Of a stretch of DNA of 64,000 bases, positions 19,036 to 27,269 are shown piece after piece. Under the pieces are notes generated by a model. The model ran no database searches and had not been told where the DNA came from. It saw only the letters and a program-made list of their open reading frames with translations. A program made the translations under genes and the position numbers. Position 1 is the stretch's first letter. Every line of letters starts with the position of its first letter. The stretch spans positions 248,001 to 312,000 of the forward strand of contig JAITLR010000017.1 of NCBI GenBank assembly GCA_031277805.1. Direction: 5' to 3'. Origin of the DNA: Comamonas sp. (GTDB lineage: Bacteria > Pseudomonadota > Gammaproteobacteria > Burkholderiales > Burkholderiaceae_C).

Positions 19036-19881
19036 ATGCATTCGATCTCTGAAATCCATGATGGACGTGCGCAGCCAGCTATCAAAACTGCTGCAGCTGC
19101 CGTGCTGATGGCCTTGGCCCTGGTCGGCTGCAACAAACAGCAGACCGAGCTGGGCCAGGGTGGTTCCGAGATCTCGGGCTCTGCGGGTCCACAGGGGGCC
19201 AGCCAGGCGGCGAAGTCGCTGCAACAGTGCGATGCGCCCATCGCCACCGTGGCCCTGGTGGAGAACCCGCGCGGCTACGTCATGCCCTATGGCAATGGTC
19301 AGTTGCCGCCCACGCCAGTACCTCTGATCAAGCTGCTGGCCCAGCAAAGCGGGTGCTTCCGCGTGGTGGACCGCAACGCAGGTCTGCAGGGCACGATTCA
19401 GGAGGGCGAACTGCGCGACTCGGGCGTGCTGCGCAAGAACGGCACGGTGCACAAGGGCCGGGGCTACGAGGCCCAGTACCAGCTGGTGCCCAGTCTGACC
19501 TTCAGCGAGCAGAGCGCGGGTGGAGGCCTGTCCGGCATCATCGCCATGATTCCCGTGTTGCGCGATATTGCGGGGCTGGCGGGCCTTGCCGAGAACGTCA
19601 AGCTCAAGGAGGCGCAGACCGCGCTGTTCCTGACCGATACCGAAACCACGGAGCAGGTGGCAGCCTCCACCGGTTCGGCCCGCGCCACGGATCTGGGCGT
19701 GGGCGGCCTGGTGCTGGGCAAGTTGGGCGGTGCTGGCGGCGCGGGCTGGAGCAATACCAACGAGGGCAAGGTCATCGCTGCGGCCTTTCTGGATGCCCAT
19801 AACCAGCTGGTGCACCAGCTGCGCGCGTTGCAGGCCAAGGAGCTGCCACCAGCCGTGGCCACCAAGGCCAAGCGCTCCTGA
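19036..19881 (+). CDS. CsgG/HfaB-like outer-membrane lipoprotein
   Basis: A 281-residue lipoprotein. The signal is long: an 18-residue hydrophilic lead, then a hydrophobic stretch ending in the lipobox LVGC (Cys near residue 33). The mature domain, from CDAPIATVALVENPRGYVMP through QSGCFRVVDRNAGL to a Gly-rich C-terminus, resembles the CsgG/HfaB family, whose best-known members form secretion pores or attach adhesins. No curli or holdfast genes lie nearby, so a role in secretion is not supported by context. It sits between aspS and nudB on the same strand. Confidence 0.7.
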   Translation: MHSISEIHDGRAQPAIKTAAAAVLMALALVGCNKQQTELGQGGSEISGSAGPQGASQAAKSLQQCDAPIATVALVENPRGYVMPYGNGQLPPTPVPLIKLLAQQSGCFRVVDRNAGLQGTIQEGELRDSGVLRKNGTVHKGRGYEAQYQLVPSLTFSEQSAGGGLSGIIAMIPVLRDIAGLAGLAENVKLKEAQTALFLTDTETTEQVAASTGSARATDLGVGGLVLGKLGGAGGAGWSNTNEGKVIAAAFLDAHNQLVHQLRALQAKELPPAVATKAKRS

Positions 19882-19933
19882 GTCATATAGCTATGCTCAG
19901 CCTGCCGTCATGCTCAAGGCGTAGTATGGCGGC

Positions 19934-20446
19934 ATGATTTCATCGTCCGAAGAATCCAGGCCATTGCCCAGGCCCTACAAGATTCCGGAATCCGTGCTCG
20001 TGGTGATCTACCGCGAGGACGGACAGGTCCTGCTGTTGCGTCGTGCCTTGCCGGCGCCACAGGGCGAGGACTTCTGGCAATCGGTGACCGGCAGCAAGGA
20101 CAGCGCGCAGGAAGACTGGCGCGAGACCGCCGTGCGTGAAGTGCAGGAAGAGACCGGTATCGATGCGCTGGCCGAAGGCTGCCAGCTCACGGACTGGGAA
20201 CTTGAGAACATCTACACCATCTATCCAGAGTGGCAGCATCGCTATGCGCCGGGGGTCTGGCACAACCATGAAAGAGTCTTCGGGCTTCGTGTGCCGTCCT
20301 ACATGTCCGTGCACTTGAATCAGAGAGAGCACACCGCACATGATTGGCATGATTGGCGCGACGCAGCCCGGCGCTGCTTTTCTTCTTCCAATGCCGAAGC
20401 GATTTTGCTGTTGCCGCGTTTCGCACCGGAGCTTGCCGGTGCCTAA
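19934..20446 (+). CDS. nudB: Dihydroneopterin triphosphate diphosphatase
   Basis: A 170-residue Nudix hydrolase (E. coli NudB has 150). The Nudix box runs from GSKDSAQEDWRETA through VREVQEETGI, giving the G-x5-E-x7-REVQEETGI pattern. The flanking SVLVVIYREDGQVLLLRRA and FWQSVTGSKD match NudB. The enzyme removes pyrophosphate from 7,8-dihydroneopterin triphosphate in folate synthesis. The enzyme making that substrate, FolE, is encoded about 900 bp downstream on the same strand, which supports the assignment. Confidence 0.88.
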   Translation: MISSSEESRPLPRPYKIPESVLVVIYREDGQVLLLRRALPAPQGEDFWQSVTGSKDSAQEDWRETAVREVQEETGIDALAEGCQLTDWELENIYTIYPEWQHRYAPGVWHNHERVFGLRVPSYMSVHLNQREHTAHDWHDWRDAARRCFSSSNAEAILLLPRFAPELAGA

Positions 20447-20463
20447 GTTCGTTTGCAACAGCC

Positions 20464-21246
20464 ATGAACAAGCCTGAGCCTATGTCTGAAACACAGTTGT
20501 CCGCAGCAGCCGATCCGCAGATTCTGCGTGTGGCCACTTACAACATTCACAAGGGAGTGCAGGGCCTGGGGCCTGCCAGAAGGCTGGAAATCCACAATCT
20601 GGGGCTGGCCGTGGAGCAGCTCGATGCCGACATCGTCTGCCTGCAGGAAGTGCGCAAGATGAACCGCAAGGAGGAGCAGTACTTCGACCGTTGGCCCAGC
20701 GTGCCGCAGGCCGAATACCTGGCTCCCGAAGGCTACGAGTCCGTCTACCTGACCAATGCCTACACCCGCGATGGGGAGCACGGCAATGCATTGCTGAGCC
20801 GCTGGCCCGTGATCGGCTACCAGCGCGAGGATATCTCCGACCACCGCTTCGAGCAGCGTGGCCTGCTGCATGTGGAGCTGGATATTCAGGGCAAGCGCGT
20901 GCACTCCATCGTCGTGCATCTGGGCCTGATTCACGGCAGCCGCATCCGCCAGATAGCCCAGATGCATCGCTTCATCGAGCGCGAAGTGCCGCCCAATGCA
21001 CCGCTGGTGGTGGCTGGCGACTTCAATGACTGGGGCAACCAGATCAAGCGCATGCTGGCCGGCTTCGGTCTGTTCGAGTTCGAGGGTGACCGTGGTGCGC
21101 TGACCTATCCCTCGCGCCTGCCGATTGCGCAGCTGGATCACATCTATGTGCGCGGGCTGACACCACTGGGTCTGCAGGTGCCCAAGGGGCGCATCTGGTG
21201 GCGCATGTCGGACCATCTGCCCCTTATCGCCGAATTCCGTCTCTAG
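20464..21246 (+). CDS. Endonuclease/exonuclease/phosphatase (EEP) family protein
   Basis: A 260-residue EEP-superfamily metal-dependent hydrolase. Active-site motifs occur in the expected order: TYNIHKGVQG (Asn), CLQEVRK (metal-binding Glu), VHLGLIHGSR, VVAGDFNDWG (Asp-x-Asn), QLDHIYVRG and SDHLPLIAEF (catalytic His). There is no signal peptide. It resembles E. coli YbhP, often next to a cardiolipin synthase, but no such gene is here. The substrate may be a phosphodiester in nucleic acid or lipid. The start ATG at 20464 is 17 bp after nudB, while an upstream extension would overlap nudB. Confidence 0.85.
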   Translation: MNKPEPMSETQLSAAADPQILRVATYNIHKGVQGLGPARRLEIHNLGLAVEQLDADIVCLQEVRKMNRKEEQYFDRWPSVPQAEYLAPEGYESVYLTNAYTRDGEHGNALLSRWPVIGYQREDISDHRFEQRGLLHVELDIQGKRVHSIVVHLGLIHGSRIRQIAQMHRFIEREVPPNAPLVVAGDFNDWGNQIKRMLAGFGLFEFEGDRGALTYPSRLPIAQLDHIYVRGLTPLGLQVPKGRIWWRMSDHLPLIAEFRL

Positions 21247-21343
21247 CCTTCAATTGCTCTTAAAAAGATAGCTTGCGGTGCCAAGCAAGCGTGCATTTGA
21301 TGCTAAATCCTTTGTGAGAACCAGTGCATGATTCGCTGGTACC

Positions 21344-22075
21344 ATGCCTGCCATGTTCAGAGATCTCGCCGACATGAAAAAAGATAACTCAGCCGAGGGC
21401 ACGCCCGTCTCGGTCAAGATCCGCGAGCGGCTGCAAGCAGCGCAAAAGCGCTTCCACGCCAACGACAATATTTCCGAATTCATCGAGCCCGGTGAGCTGG
21501 AAAAGTTGCTGGACGAGGTGCAGGAGAAGATGCAGGGCGTGCTCGACTCCATGGTCATCGACACCGAGCACGATCACAACACGCGCGCCACGGCCCGTCG
21601 CGTGGCCAAGATGTATGTGAACGAGGTATTCCGCGGACGCTATGTGACCCAGCCTGCGATCACCGAGTTTCCCAATGCCGAGCACCTGAACGAGTTGATG
21701 ATCGTCGGCCCGATCACCGTGCGCAGCGCCTGCAGCCATCACCTCTGCCCCGTGATCGGCAAGATCTGGATCGGCGTGCTGCCCAACAAGAACACCAATG
21801 TGATCGGTCTGTCCAAGTACGCGCGCCTAGTGGACTGGATCATGGGTCGCCCGCAGATTCAGGAAGAAGCCATCATCCAGCTGGCCGACCTGATTGTGGA
21901 CAGAACCCGCCCCGACGGTCTGGCCGTGGTGATGGAGGCGTCCCACTTCTGCATGTCCTGGCGCGGTGTGCGCGAGATGGACAGCAAGATGCTCAACTCC
22001 GTCATGCGAGGTGCTTTCCTCACCAACCCCGAACTGCGCCGCGAATTCCTGTCGCTCATAGCAGCCCGTAAGTAA
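21344..22075 (+). CDS. folE: GTP cyclohydrolase I
   Basis: A 243-residue enzyme converting GTP to 7,8-dihydroneopterin triphosphate, the first step of folate synthesis. The zinc site is CSHHLCPV plus SHFCMSWRGV in the C-terminal part; HNTRATARRVAKMYVNEVF and NTNVIGLSKYARLVDW are family signatures. It is about 20 residues longer than E. coli FolE at the N-terminus. In-frame ATGs at 21344, 21353 and 21374 are all possible starts. It lies downstream of nudB and the EEP gene, so two consecutive pterin steps are near each other. Confidence 0.93.
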   Translation: MPAMFRDLADMKKDNSAEGTPVSVKIRERLQAAQKRFHANDNISEFIEPGELEKLLDEVQEKMQGVLDSMVIDTEHDHNTRATARRVAKMYVNEVFRGRYVTQPAITEFPNAEHLNELMIVGPITVRSACSHHLCPVIGKIWIGVLPNKNTNVIGLSKYARLVDWIMGRPQIQEEAIIQLADLIVDRTRPDGLAVVMEASHFCMSWRGVREMDSKMLNSVMRGAFLTNPELRREFLSLIAARK

Positions 22076-22079
22076 ATGA

Positions 22080-22160
22080 TCCCCCCTGAGTCGCTGCGCG
22101 CCTTCCCCCCAGGGGGACGATGCCTTTGCTGCGAGGCGGCTCTTGCTCGGCATCCCTCTG
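22080..22160 (-). repeat. GC-rich dispersed repeat, copy 2 (reverse orientation)
   Basis: On the minus strand it reads GAGCCGCCTCGCAG, then CGTCCCCCTGGGGGGAAGG, CGCGCAGCGAC and CAGGGGGGAT, paralleling copies at 12265-12350 and 31190-31295. It begins 5 bp after the folE stop. Confidence 0.7.
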
Positions 22161-22228
22161 ATGGCTGGCGCCAGTTTCATGAGGTGTCGGCCATACTTGG
22201 TCAGATGAGCAACTGAATTTTTCCTCTC

Positions 22229-22255
22229 AAAAGGCTGCGCGTCGCGCGGCCTTTT
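22229..22255 (+). terminator. Terminator-like hairpin between folE and the EamA gene
   Basis: AAAAGGC (22229-22235) pairs with GCCTTTT (22249-22255), extended by GCGCG/CGCGC inside. The T-run is short. The next gene starts 16 bp later, so attenuation is also possible. Confidence 0.6.
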
Positions 22256-22270
22256 GCATTTCTGGCCCTC

Positions 22271-23161
22271 ATGTCCCTGCAAGCGTTCACTCTCATCATT
22301 CTGGCCGGCCTGATTCATTCGGGCTGGAATATCGTGGCCAAGAAGGCGGGAGGCGATGCGCGCTTTTCGCTTTATGTCTCGGTCTTCAATGCGCTGATCT
22401 GGGCGCCGCTGGGTTGGTGGCTGGGGCGGGACGTGGTGCCAGGATGGGGCTGGATGGAATGGGGCTTTGTCACGGCCAGCGCCCTGCTGCATGTGGGCTA
22501 TTTTGTCGTGCTGCTGCGCGGCTACCGCGTGGCGGATCTGACGGTGGTCTATCCTTTGGCGCGTGGCAGCGGGCCGCTGATTTCCTCGCTGGTGGCAGTG
22601 CTGTTTCTGGGCGAGCAGATTTCCACACTCGGTGCAGCCGGCATTGCGGGCGTGGTGCTGGGCGTGTTTCTGATTGCGGGCGGCCCGCGCATGATTGCGG
22701 CCATCCGAGAGGGTGAGAATGCCGAGGCCCGTCAGCGTGTGCTGGCTGGGCTTTACTATGGCCTGCTGACGGGCATGTTCATTGCCAGCTACACGGTGGT
22801 GGATAGCTACGCGGTCAAGGTACTGCTGATGTCGCCGATTCTGGTGGACTATGTGGGCAATCTGATCCGGCTGGTCATTCTGGCTCCGCTGGCGGTGCAG
22901 GACTGGCCCGAAACCAAGCGCCTGTGGCGTGTGCAGTGGCGCTATGCGGCTTTGGTGGCCTTCTTCAGCCCCATTGCCTATGTGCTGGTGCTGTATGCAG
23001 TGCAAAGCGCCCCCATCTCCCATGTGGCGCCCGCGCGCGAGGTTTCCATGCTGTTTGCGGCGCTGATCGGCGGCAAGCTCCTGGGCGAGGGCGATAGAGG
23101 CTTGCGCATTGCCGGCGCCGTCATGATCGCTCTCGGAGTGACGGCCTTGGGCCTGGGCTGA
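22271..23161 (+). CDS. EamA/DMT family transporter
   Basis: A 296-residue membrane protein with about ten hydrophobic helices arranged as two EamA repeats. The first starts FTLIILAGLIHSGWNIVAKK; the second covers LAGLYYGLLTGMFIASYTVV onwards. The motif VYPLARGSGPLISSLVAVLF is typical of the drug/metabolite transporter family. Members usually export amino acids or other metabolites. Nothing in the neighbourhood fixes the substrate. It has no close partner on the same strand upstream; the DUF429 gene starts 13 bp after its stop. Confidence 0.85.
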   Translation: MSLQAFTLIILAGLIHSGWNIVAKKAGGDARFSLYVSVFNALIWAPLGWWLGRDVVPGWGWMEWGFVTASALLHVGYFVVLLRGYRVADLTVVYPLARGSGPLISSLVAVLFLGEQISTLGAAGIAGVVLGVFLIAGGPRMIAAIREGENAEARQRVLAGLYYGLLTGMFIASYTVVDSYAVKVLLMSPILVDYVGNLIRLVILAPLAVQDWPETKRLWRVQWRYAALVAFFSPIAYVLVLYAVQSAPISHVAPAREVSMLFAALIGGKLLGEGDRGLRIAGAVMIALGVTALGLG

Positions 23162-23174
23162 GCAGGGGCTTGGC

Positions 23175-24050
23175 ATGCCGTTCACGCAATTGCTGGGCTG
23201 TGACTTCAGCAGCAGTCCAAACCGGCGCAAGCCCATAGTCATTGCACGTGGGCAGCGTATCGATGAGCGATGCATACAGTTGCAGCAGCTCGTGGAGTTT
23301 GACTCTCTCGATACTTGGCAGAGGTGGTTGGCCGATGCAGAGCATGGCCCCTGGGTAGGCGGTTTTGATCTGCCTTTTGGCCTGCCCAGGGAGTTGGTGC
23401 AGGCATTGGGCTGGCCCATGGAGTGGGCGGCCTGCATGGATTTTTACGCCAGTCTGAGCCGTGTGCAGATACGCGAGCAGTTCAAGTCTTTCTGCGATGC
23501 CAGGCCTGCAGGCGGCAAGTTTGCGCATCGCGCTACCGACCTGCCTGCAGGCTCCAGTCCATCCATGAAATGGGTGAACCCGCCGGTGGCCTATATGTTG
23601 CATGCGGGTCTGCCCAGACTGCGCGCGGCAGGTGTGCATCTGCCGGGACTTGAGCCCTTGAAACCCCAGGCGCAACGCGTGGCTCTGGAAGCCTATCCGG
23701 GCCTGCTGGCGCGTGCCGTACTGGGGCGGCGCAGCTACAAAAGCGATGAGGCGAGCAAACAGACGACAGCACGTACAGACGCCAGGGCCCTGTTGTTGCA
23801 GGCACTGGAGCAGGGCGATGCGGGAGGCCTGGGGCTGAGGCTGCAGCTGGACGAAGTGCAGCGCAGCCGTCTGCTGGCCGATGGCAAAGGGGATGCGCTG
23901 GATGCCGTGCTATGCCTGATGCAGTCCGGCTGGGCTGCCTGCCGGCGCCAGGCTGGCGACAGCTTGTATGGCCTGCCGCCGGACATGGATGCGCTGGAGG
24001 GCTGGATCGTCACTGCGGGTGCGCCATTGCCGAAAGGAACCAAGTCTTGA
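23175..24050 (+). CDS. DUF429 domain protein
   Basis: A 291-residue protein beginning MPFTQLLGCDFSSSPNRRKP. The early GCDFSSS and the later WVGGFDLPFGLPRELVQALG and DALDAVLCLMQSGWA are features of DUF429, an RNase H-like fold with conserved acidic residues. Enzymatic activity has not been established for the family, but the fold and acidic residues suggest a metal-dependent nuclease or phosphotransferase. It follows the EamA gene by 13 bp and its stop codon shares one base with the start of the small secreted protein downstream. Confidence 0.8.
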   Translation: MPFTQLLGCDFSSSPNRRKPIVIARGQRIDERCIQLQQLVEFDSLDTWQRWLADAEHGPWVGGFDLPFGLPRELVQALGWPMEWAACMDFYASLSRVQIREQFKSFCDARPAGGKFAHRATDLPAGSSPSMKWVNPPVAYMLHAGLPRLRAAGVHLPGLEPLKPQAQRVALEAYPGLLARAVLGRRSYKSDEASKQTTARTDARALLLQALEQGDAGGLGLRLQLDEVQRSRLLADGKGDALDAVLCLMQSGWAACRRQAGDSLYGLPPDMDALEGWIVTAGAPLPKGTKS

Positions 24051-24274
24051 TGAAACCGAATTTCCGCTGGAATCTCCCGCTGTGCCTATGCGCAGCCCTG
24101 CTGGCCTTGCTGCAGTCAGCTGCCCAGGCCGCCCCTGCGCCCTGGTATCTATGGCGCAGCCAGCTTGATGGCGCGCTGACTTGCCAGCAGTTCTCACCGG
24201 GCCAGGCCTGGAGCCTCTACGACGGTCCGTTCGCCGATCTGGCTTGTGAGAAACGAGTGACTATCAAAAGATGA
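24050..24274 (+). CDS. Small secreted protein of unknown function
   Basis: A 74-residue protein with a clear signal peptide: basic start MKPNFRWN, hydrophobic core LPLCLCAALLALL, and an AQAA cleavage region. The mature part is only about 46 residues and holds two cysteines (in GALTCQQF and DLACEKRV), which could form a disulfide. The ATG overlaps the TGA of the DUF429 gene by one base (TGATG), a strong sign of translational coupling. I do not recognise the family. Confidence 0.65.
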   Translation: MKPNFRWNLPLCLCAALLALLQSAAQAAPAPWYLWRSQLDGALTCQQFSPGQAWSLYDGPFADLACEKRVTIKR

Positions 24275-24330
24275 GCTGGCAGCACTTGATAATTCGGAAC
24301 TTGGACGTGCAATCAATCTGGATCGGAGGA

Positions 24331-24362
24331 TTGGAATGCGCGAGCAGCTATTGATTTGATTG
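24331..24362 (-). repeat. Short dispersed element (AATAGCTGCT type), reverse orientation
   Basis: On the minus strand this reads TCAATAGCTGCTCGCGC, close to AATAGCTGCTTGCGC at 38376. It sits directly before the LysE-family gene. Confidence 0.4.
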
Positions 24363-24378
24363 CAGCAGAGAAAACCAG

Positions 24379-25026
24379 ATGCCTACTTTGCAGACCTTGA
24401 TCGCGTTTTTCGGTGTGGCCGTCGTGCTGGGCCTGAGTCCGGGGCCGGACAATCTTTTCGTGCTCATGCAGTCGGCCCAGCGCGGCTGGCGTGTGGGTCT
24501 GTGTGTGGTGCTGGGTCTGTGCCTGGGTCTGGTGGGCCACACGGCCGCCGTGGCCCTGGGGCTGGCTGCCATGGTGGCGGCATCGCCCATGTTGTTCACG
24601 GCCATCAAGCTGTGCGGCGCGGCCTACCTGCTGTATCTGGCCTGGGGGGCCTGGCGTGCACCGGTGAGCGCCGGGGGCGCGGTGCAGCAGCAGTCGGAAC
24701 GCGACCGACTCACCTGGGGCTCGGCCCTGCGCTGGGTGGGCCGCGGTGTGGTGATGAATCTCACCAATCCCAAGGTGCTGATCTTCTTTCTGGCCTTCCT
24801 GCCCCAGTTCACCGACCCTGCGCGCGGCAGCGTCGCGCTGCAGGTCATGGTGCTGGGTTGCGTGTTCATTCTGGCGGCCTGGCTGGTGTTCGGCTCCATC
24901 GCCTGCTTTTCGGGCCTGTTCGGCGAGTTGCTGCTGCGCTCGGCCCGCGCCCAGCGCTGGCTCAACCGCATCGCCGCCACGGTGTTCGGCGCGCTGGCGC
25001 TACGGCTGGCCCTGGTGCAACGTTAG
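24379..25026 (+). CDS. LysE/RhtB family amino-acid exporter
   Basis: A 215-residue membrane protein with about six helices. The start TLIAFFGVAVVLGLSPGPDN has the LysE-family signature SPGPDN. GWRVGLCVVLGLCLGLVGHT and RGVVMNLTNPKVLIFFLAFL are also characteristic. Members export lysine, homoserine, threonine or similar compounds. The neighbours do not reveal the substrate, and no adjacent LysR-type regulator is present. Confidence 0.88.
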   Translation: MPTLQTLIAFFGVAVVLGLSPGPDNLFVLMQSAQRGWRVGLCVVLGLCLGLVGHTAAVALGLAAMVAASPMLFTAIKLCGAAYLLYLAWGAWRAPVSAGGAVQQQSERDRLTWGSALRWVGRGVVMNLTNPKVLIFFLAFLPQFTDPARGSVALQVMVLGCVFILAAWLVFGSIACFSGLFGELLLRSARAQRWLNRIAATVFGALALRLALVQR

Positions 25027-25166
25027 AAAAGCGAGCGCCAGAACCGGCGCAGCCGACTTGAGGATGCAAGGCGAGGGCGGAACATGTCTGCGACTAGCGT
25101 AAGCCCTTATGTCAGTACTGGACGGTGTATTTGATATTGGCTGCTCCATAACGAGTGGAGTTTTCC

Positions 25167-25562
25167 ATGAACACCTGCTCCATACCCATGTCTGCAATTG
25201 CCTGCTTGGCGGTTTTGCTGGGGGGCATCTCACCTGCGCTTGCGGAGGAGGCAAACCCATTTATTGGCAAATGGATCGCGACATGGGAAAACAAGGGGGG
25301 AAGGCCGCTGCAAGCCGATGTGTCCATTGTCGAAGCCGGTGGCACATGGCAAACACTGGTTACCCGCAAGAATGATCCCTGCGTCGGAAAAGAAGCTCCT
25401 ATTGAAATCAAGAGCGTTTCACCCAAGGAGTTGCGCATGGCAGTCCGTCATTCGGAAGTCATTCCTGGATGTAAAGACACCAATGTCAAGCTTCATCTGC
25501 ATGACGATGGCAGCGTGACAGGGAATCGCGGCTCCGATGAAATGACATTCACCAAGAAATAG
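25167..25562 (+). CDS. Secreted hypothetical protein
   Basis: A 131-residue protein with a signal peptide (hydrophobic SAIACLAVLLGGIS, cleavage near LAEEA). The mature part of about 105 residues starts ANPFIGKWIATWENKGG and ends SVTGNRGSDEMTFTKK. The order GKW, GTWQTL, LHDDGSVTG suggests a small beta-barrel or lipocalin-like fold, by appearance only. Two cysteines (PCVGK and PGCKD) may pair. The ATG at 25167 has GGAG 8 bp upstream. It ends just before a good terminator and seems to be a single-gene unit. Confidence 0.65.
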   Translation: MNTCSIPMSAIACLAVLLGGISPALAEEANPFIGKWIATWENKGGRPLQADVSIVEAGGTWQTLVTRKNDPCVGKEAPIEIKSVSPKELRMAVRHSEVIPGCKDTNVKLHLHDDGSVTGNRGSDEMTFTKK

Positions 25563-25577
25563 AGCTTGCTCCATCAC

Positions 25578-25607
25578 AAAGCCCGCTGGTGAACCTGGCG
25601 GGCTTTT
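25578..25607 (+). terminator. Terminator after the secreted hypothetical gene
   Basis: AAAGCCCGC (25578-25586) pairs with GCGGGCTTT (25598-25606), with an 11-nt loop and a T-run. It lies between convergent genes and could serve both strands. Confidence 0.8.
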
Positions 25608-25628
25608 GTATGCAGAGGGCGCTCCGCG

Positions 25629-27116
25629 CTATCCCCAGGATAGGGCGGAAAGATCATTCACAAACACCGGCATGTCCTTCCACAGCCCGCGCAGCTTCTT
25701 GTCGGCCACGCTGACCCATTGCGGGGTGTAGAGGAAGCCGTGCACCGCATCCCTGGCCAGCAGGCGCTGCGCATCGCCCAGTAGGCGGGCGCGGTCGGCG
25801 GGGCGCGGGGTGCTTTTGATCTTCTCGTACAACTCGTTGAATTCCTGGGAGTGGTAGCCCCAGTAGTAGTCGGGCTTGGCAAAGTTGCCCAGGTCGAAGG
25901 GCTCCACGTGGGAGATGATGGTCAGGTCGTAGTTCTTGTTGGCATAGGTGCCCGACAGCCACTGGGCCCATTCCACATTCTGCAGCTTGACCTGAATGCC
26001 GATCTTGGCCAGTTGGGCGGCGATCAGCTCGCCCCCCTGGCGCGCATAGGGCGTGGGCGGCAGTGTCATGGTCAGCGACAGCGGTGTCTTGATGCCGGCC
26101 TCGGCCATCAGCGCCTTGGCCTTTTCCAGATCAAAGGGATTGACGCCCGTGGTGTCCACATAGCCGAAGGCCGTAGGCACGTAATAGCTGCCGATAGGCA
26201 CGCCATAGCCGTCAGCCGCACCGGCAATCACGGCCTTGCGGTCTATGGCAGCGGCGATGGCACGGCGCACGCGCACATCGTTCAGAGGCTTGCGCGCGTT
26301 GTTGATGGCCAGAATGGTCTTGGCGCGCGAATTGCTCACCACGACCTGAAAGCGCGGATTGCGCTCGAACTGGGGCACGCTGCGCGGCGTCACACGCGGG
26401 AAGGCGTCCACATCACCTGCCAGCAGTGCGGCGACCTGGGCCGCCGGGTCGGGGATGAAGCGGAATACGGCGCGCTTGATGCGGATGCTTTGGGCCGAGC
26501 GGAACTCGGGCCAGGCAGCCAAGGTCACCGAGGAGCCCTTGCTCCAACTGCGCAGCACATAGGGGCCAGTGCCCACGGGCTTGGTGGCATTGGTGGCTGC
26601 GCTCTTGGGCTCGACGATGATGGAAGTGGCCTGGCCCATCACGAACAGAAAATCGGGGTCTATGTCCTTATTGGTGATGACGATGGTGTGCTCGTCCGAA
26701 ACCTGGGTGCCGAGGTTGGCAAAGGTTCGCTTGTCCTTGTTGGTGCTCTTGTCGCCGGCTGCGCGGTCGAACGAGAACTTCACGGCGGCGGCGTTGAAGG
26801 GTTCGCCGTTGTGGAATTTCACGTTCTTGCGCAGGCGGAAGGTATAGGTCTTGAGGTCGGAAGAGACCTCCCAGCTTTCGGCCAGCAACGGGGAGACGCT
26901 GCCGTCGGAGTTGATCTTGGTCAGTGTCTCGAAGAGGTTGTAGTGCACCACTTCGGCAATCGAGGAGGCCGCGCCTGCAGTGGGGTCCAGTCCTGGCGGC
27001 TCCAGCGTCATGGCCAGCGTGACGCTGTCTTTTTTGGCCTGGGCCAGAGCGGGCCAGGCGGTGAACAAGGGCAAGCTGGCAGCCGAGCTGGCCAGCAAGG
27101 AGCGGCGATTGAGCAT
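25629..27116 (-). CDS. Peptide-type ABC transporter substrate-binding protein (family 5)
   Basis: A 495-residue family 5 (DppA/OppA-like) binding protein. The signal MLNRRSLLASSAASLPLFTA contains a twin arginine, so Tat export is possible, with cleavage after ALAQ. Family stretches include NLFETLTKINSDGSVSPLLA, WEVSSDLKTYTFRLRKNVKF and FHNGEPFNAAAVKFSFDRA. The ATG at 27114-27116 is chosen because GGAG lies 9 bp upstream and it starts the signal peptide; a longer frame begins 21 codons earlier. It follows the two ATPase genes on the same strand, 153 bp after dppF-like, so the binding protein is last. Substrate class (peptide, nickel or other) is uncertain. Confidence 0.88.
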   Translation of the reverse strand: MLNRRSLLASSAASLPLFTAWPALAQAKKDSVTLAMTLEPPGLDPTAGAASSIAEVVHYNLFETLTKINSDGSVSPLLAESWEVSSDLKTYTFRLRKNVKFHNGEPFNAAAVKFSFDRAAGDKSTNKDKRTFANLGTQVSDEHTIVITNKDIDPDFLFVMGQATSIIVEPKSAATNATKPVGTGPYVLRSWSKGSSVTLAAWPEFRSAQSIRIKRAVFRFIPDPAAQVAALLAGDVDAFPRVTPRSVPQFERNPRFQVVVSNSRAKTILAINNARKPLNDVRVRRAIAAAIDRKAVIAGAADGYGVPIGSYYVPTAFGYVDTTGVNPFDLEKAKALMAEAGIKTPLSLTMTLPPTPYARQGGELIAAQLAKIGIQVKLQNVEWAQWLSGTYANKNYDLTIISHVEPFDLGNFAKPDYYWGYHSQEFNELYEKIKSTPRPADRARLLGDAQRLLARDAVHGFLYTPQWVSVADKKLRGLWKDMPVFVNDLSALSWG

Positions 27117-27269
27117 CAACAAAGTCTCCGAAGGGCGTGCGCAACCCTGAAAGCTGCGCAAAAAGGCGGTGCAGTCCATGGCAGCAGGGCCTGGACTGTT
27201 TCATCTGCCTTTTTACACCACGCCACGGGTGCTACCCGCGCTTGATCGGCATATAAGCGGTAACTTCCG

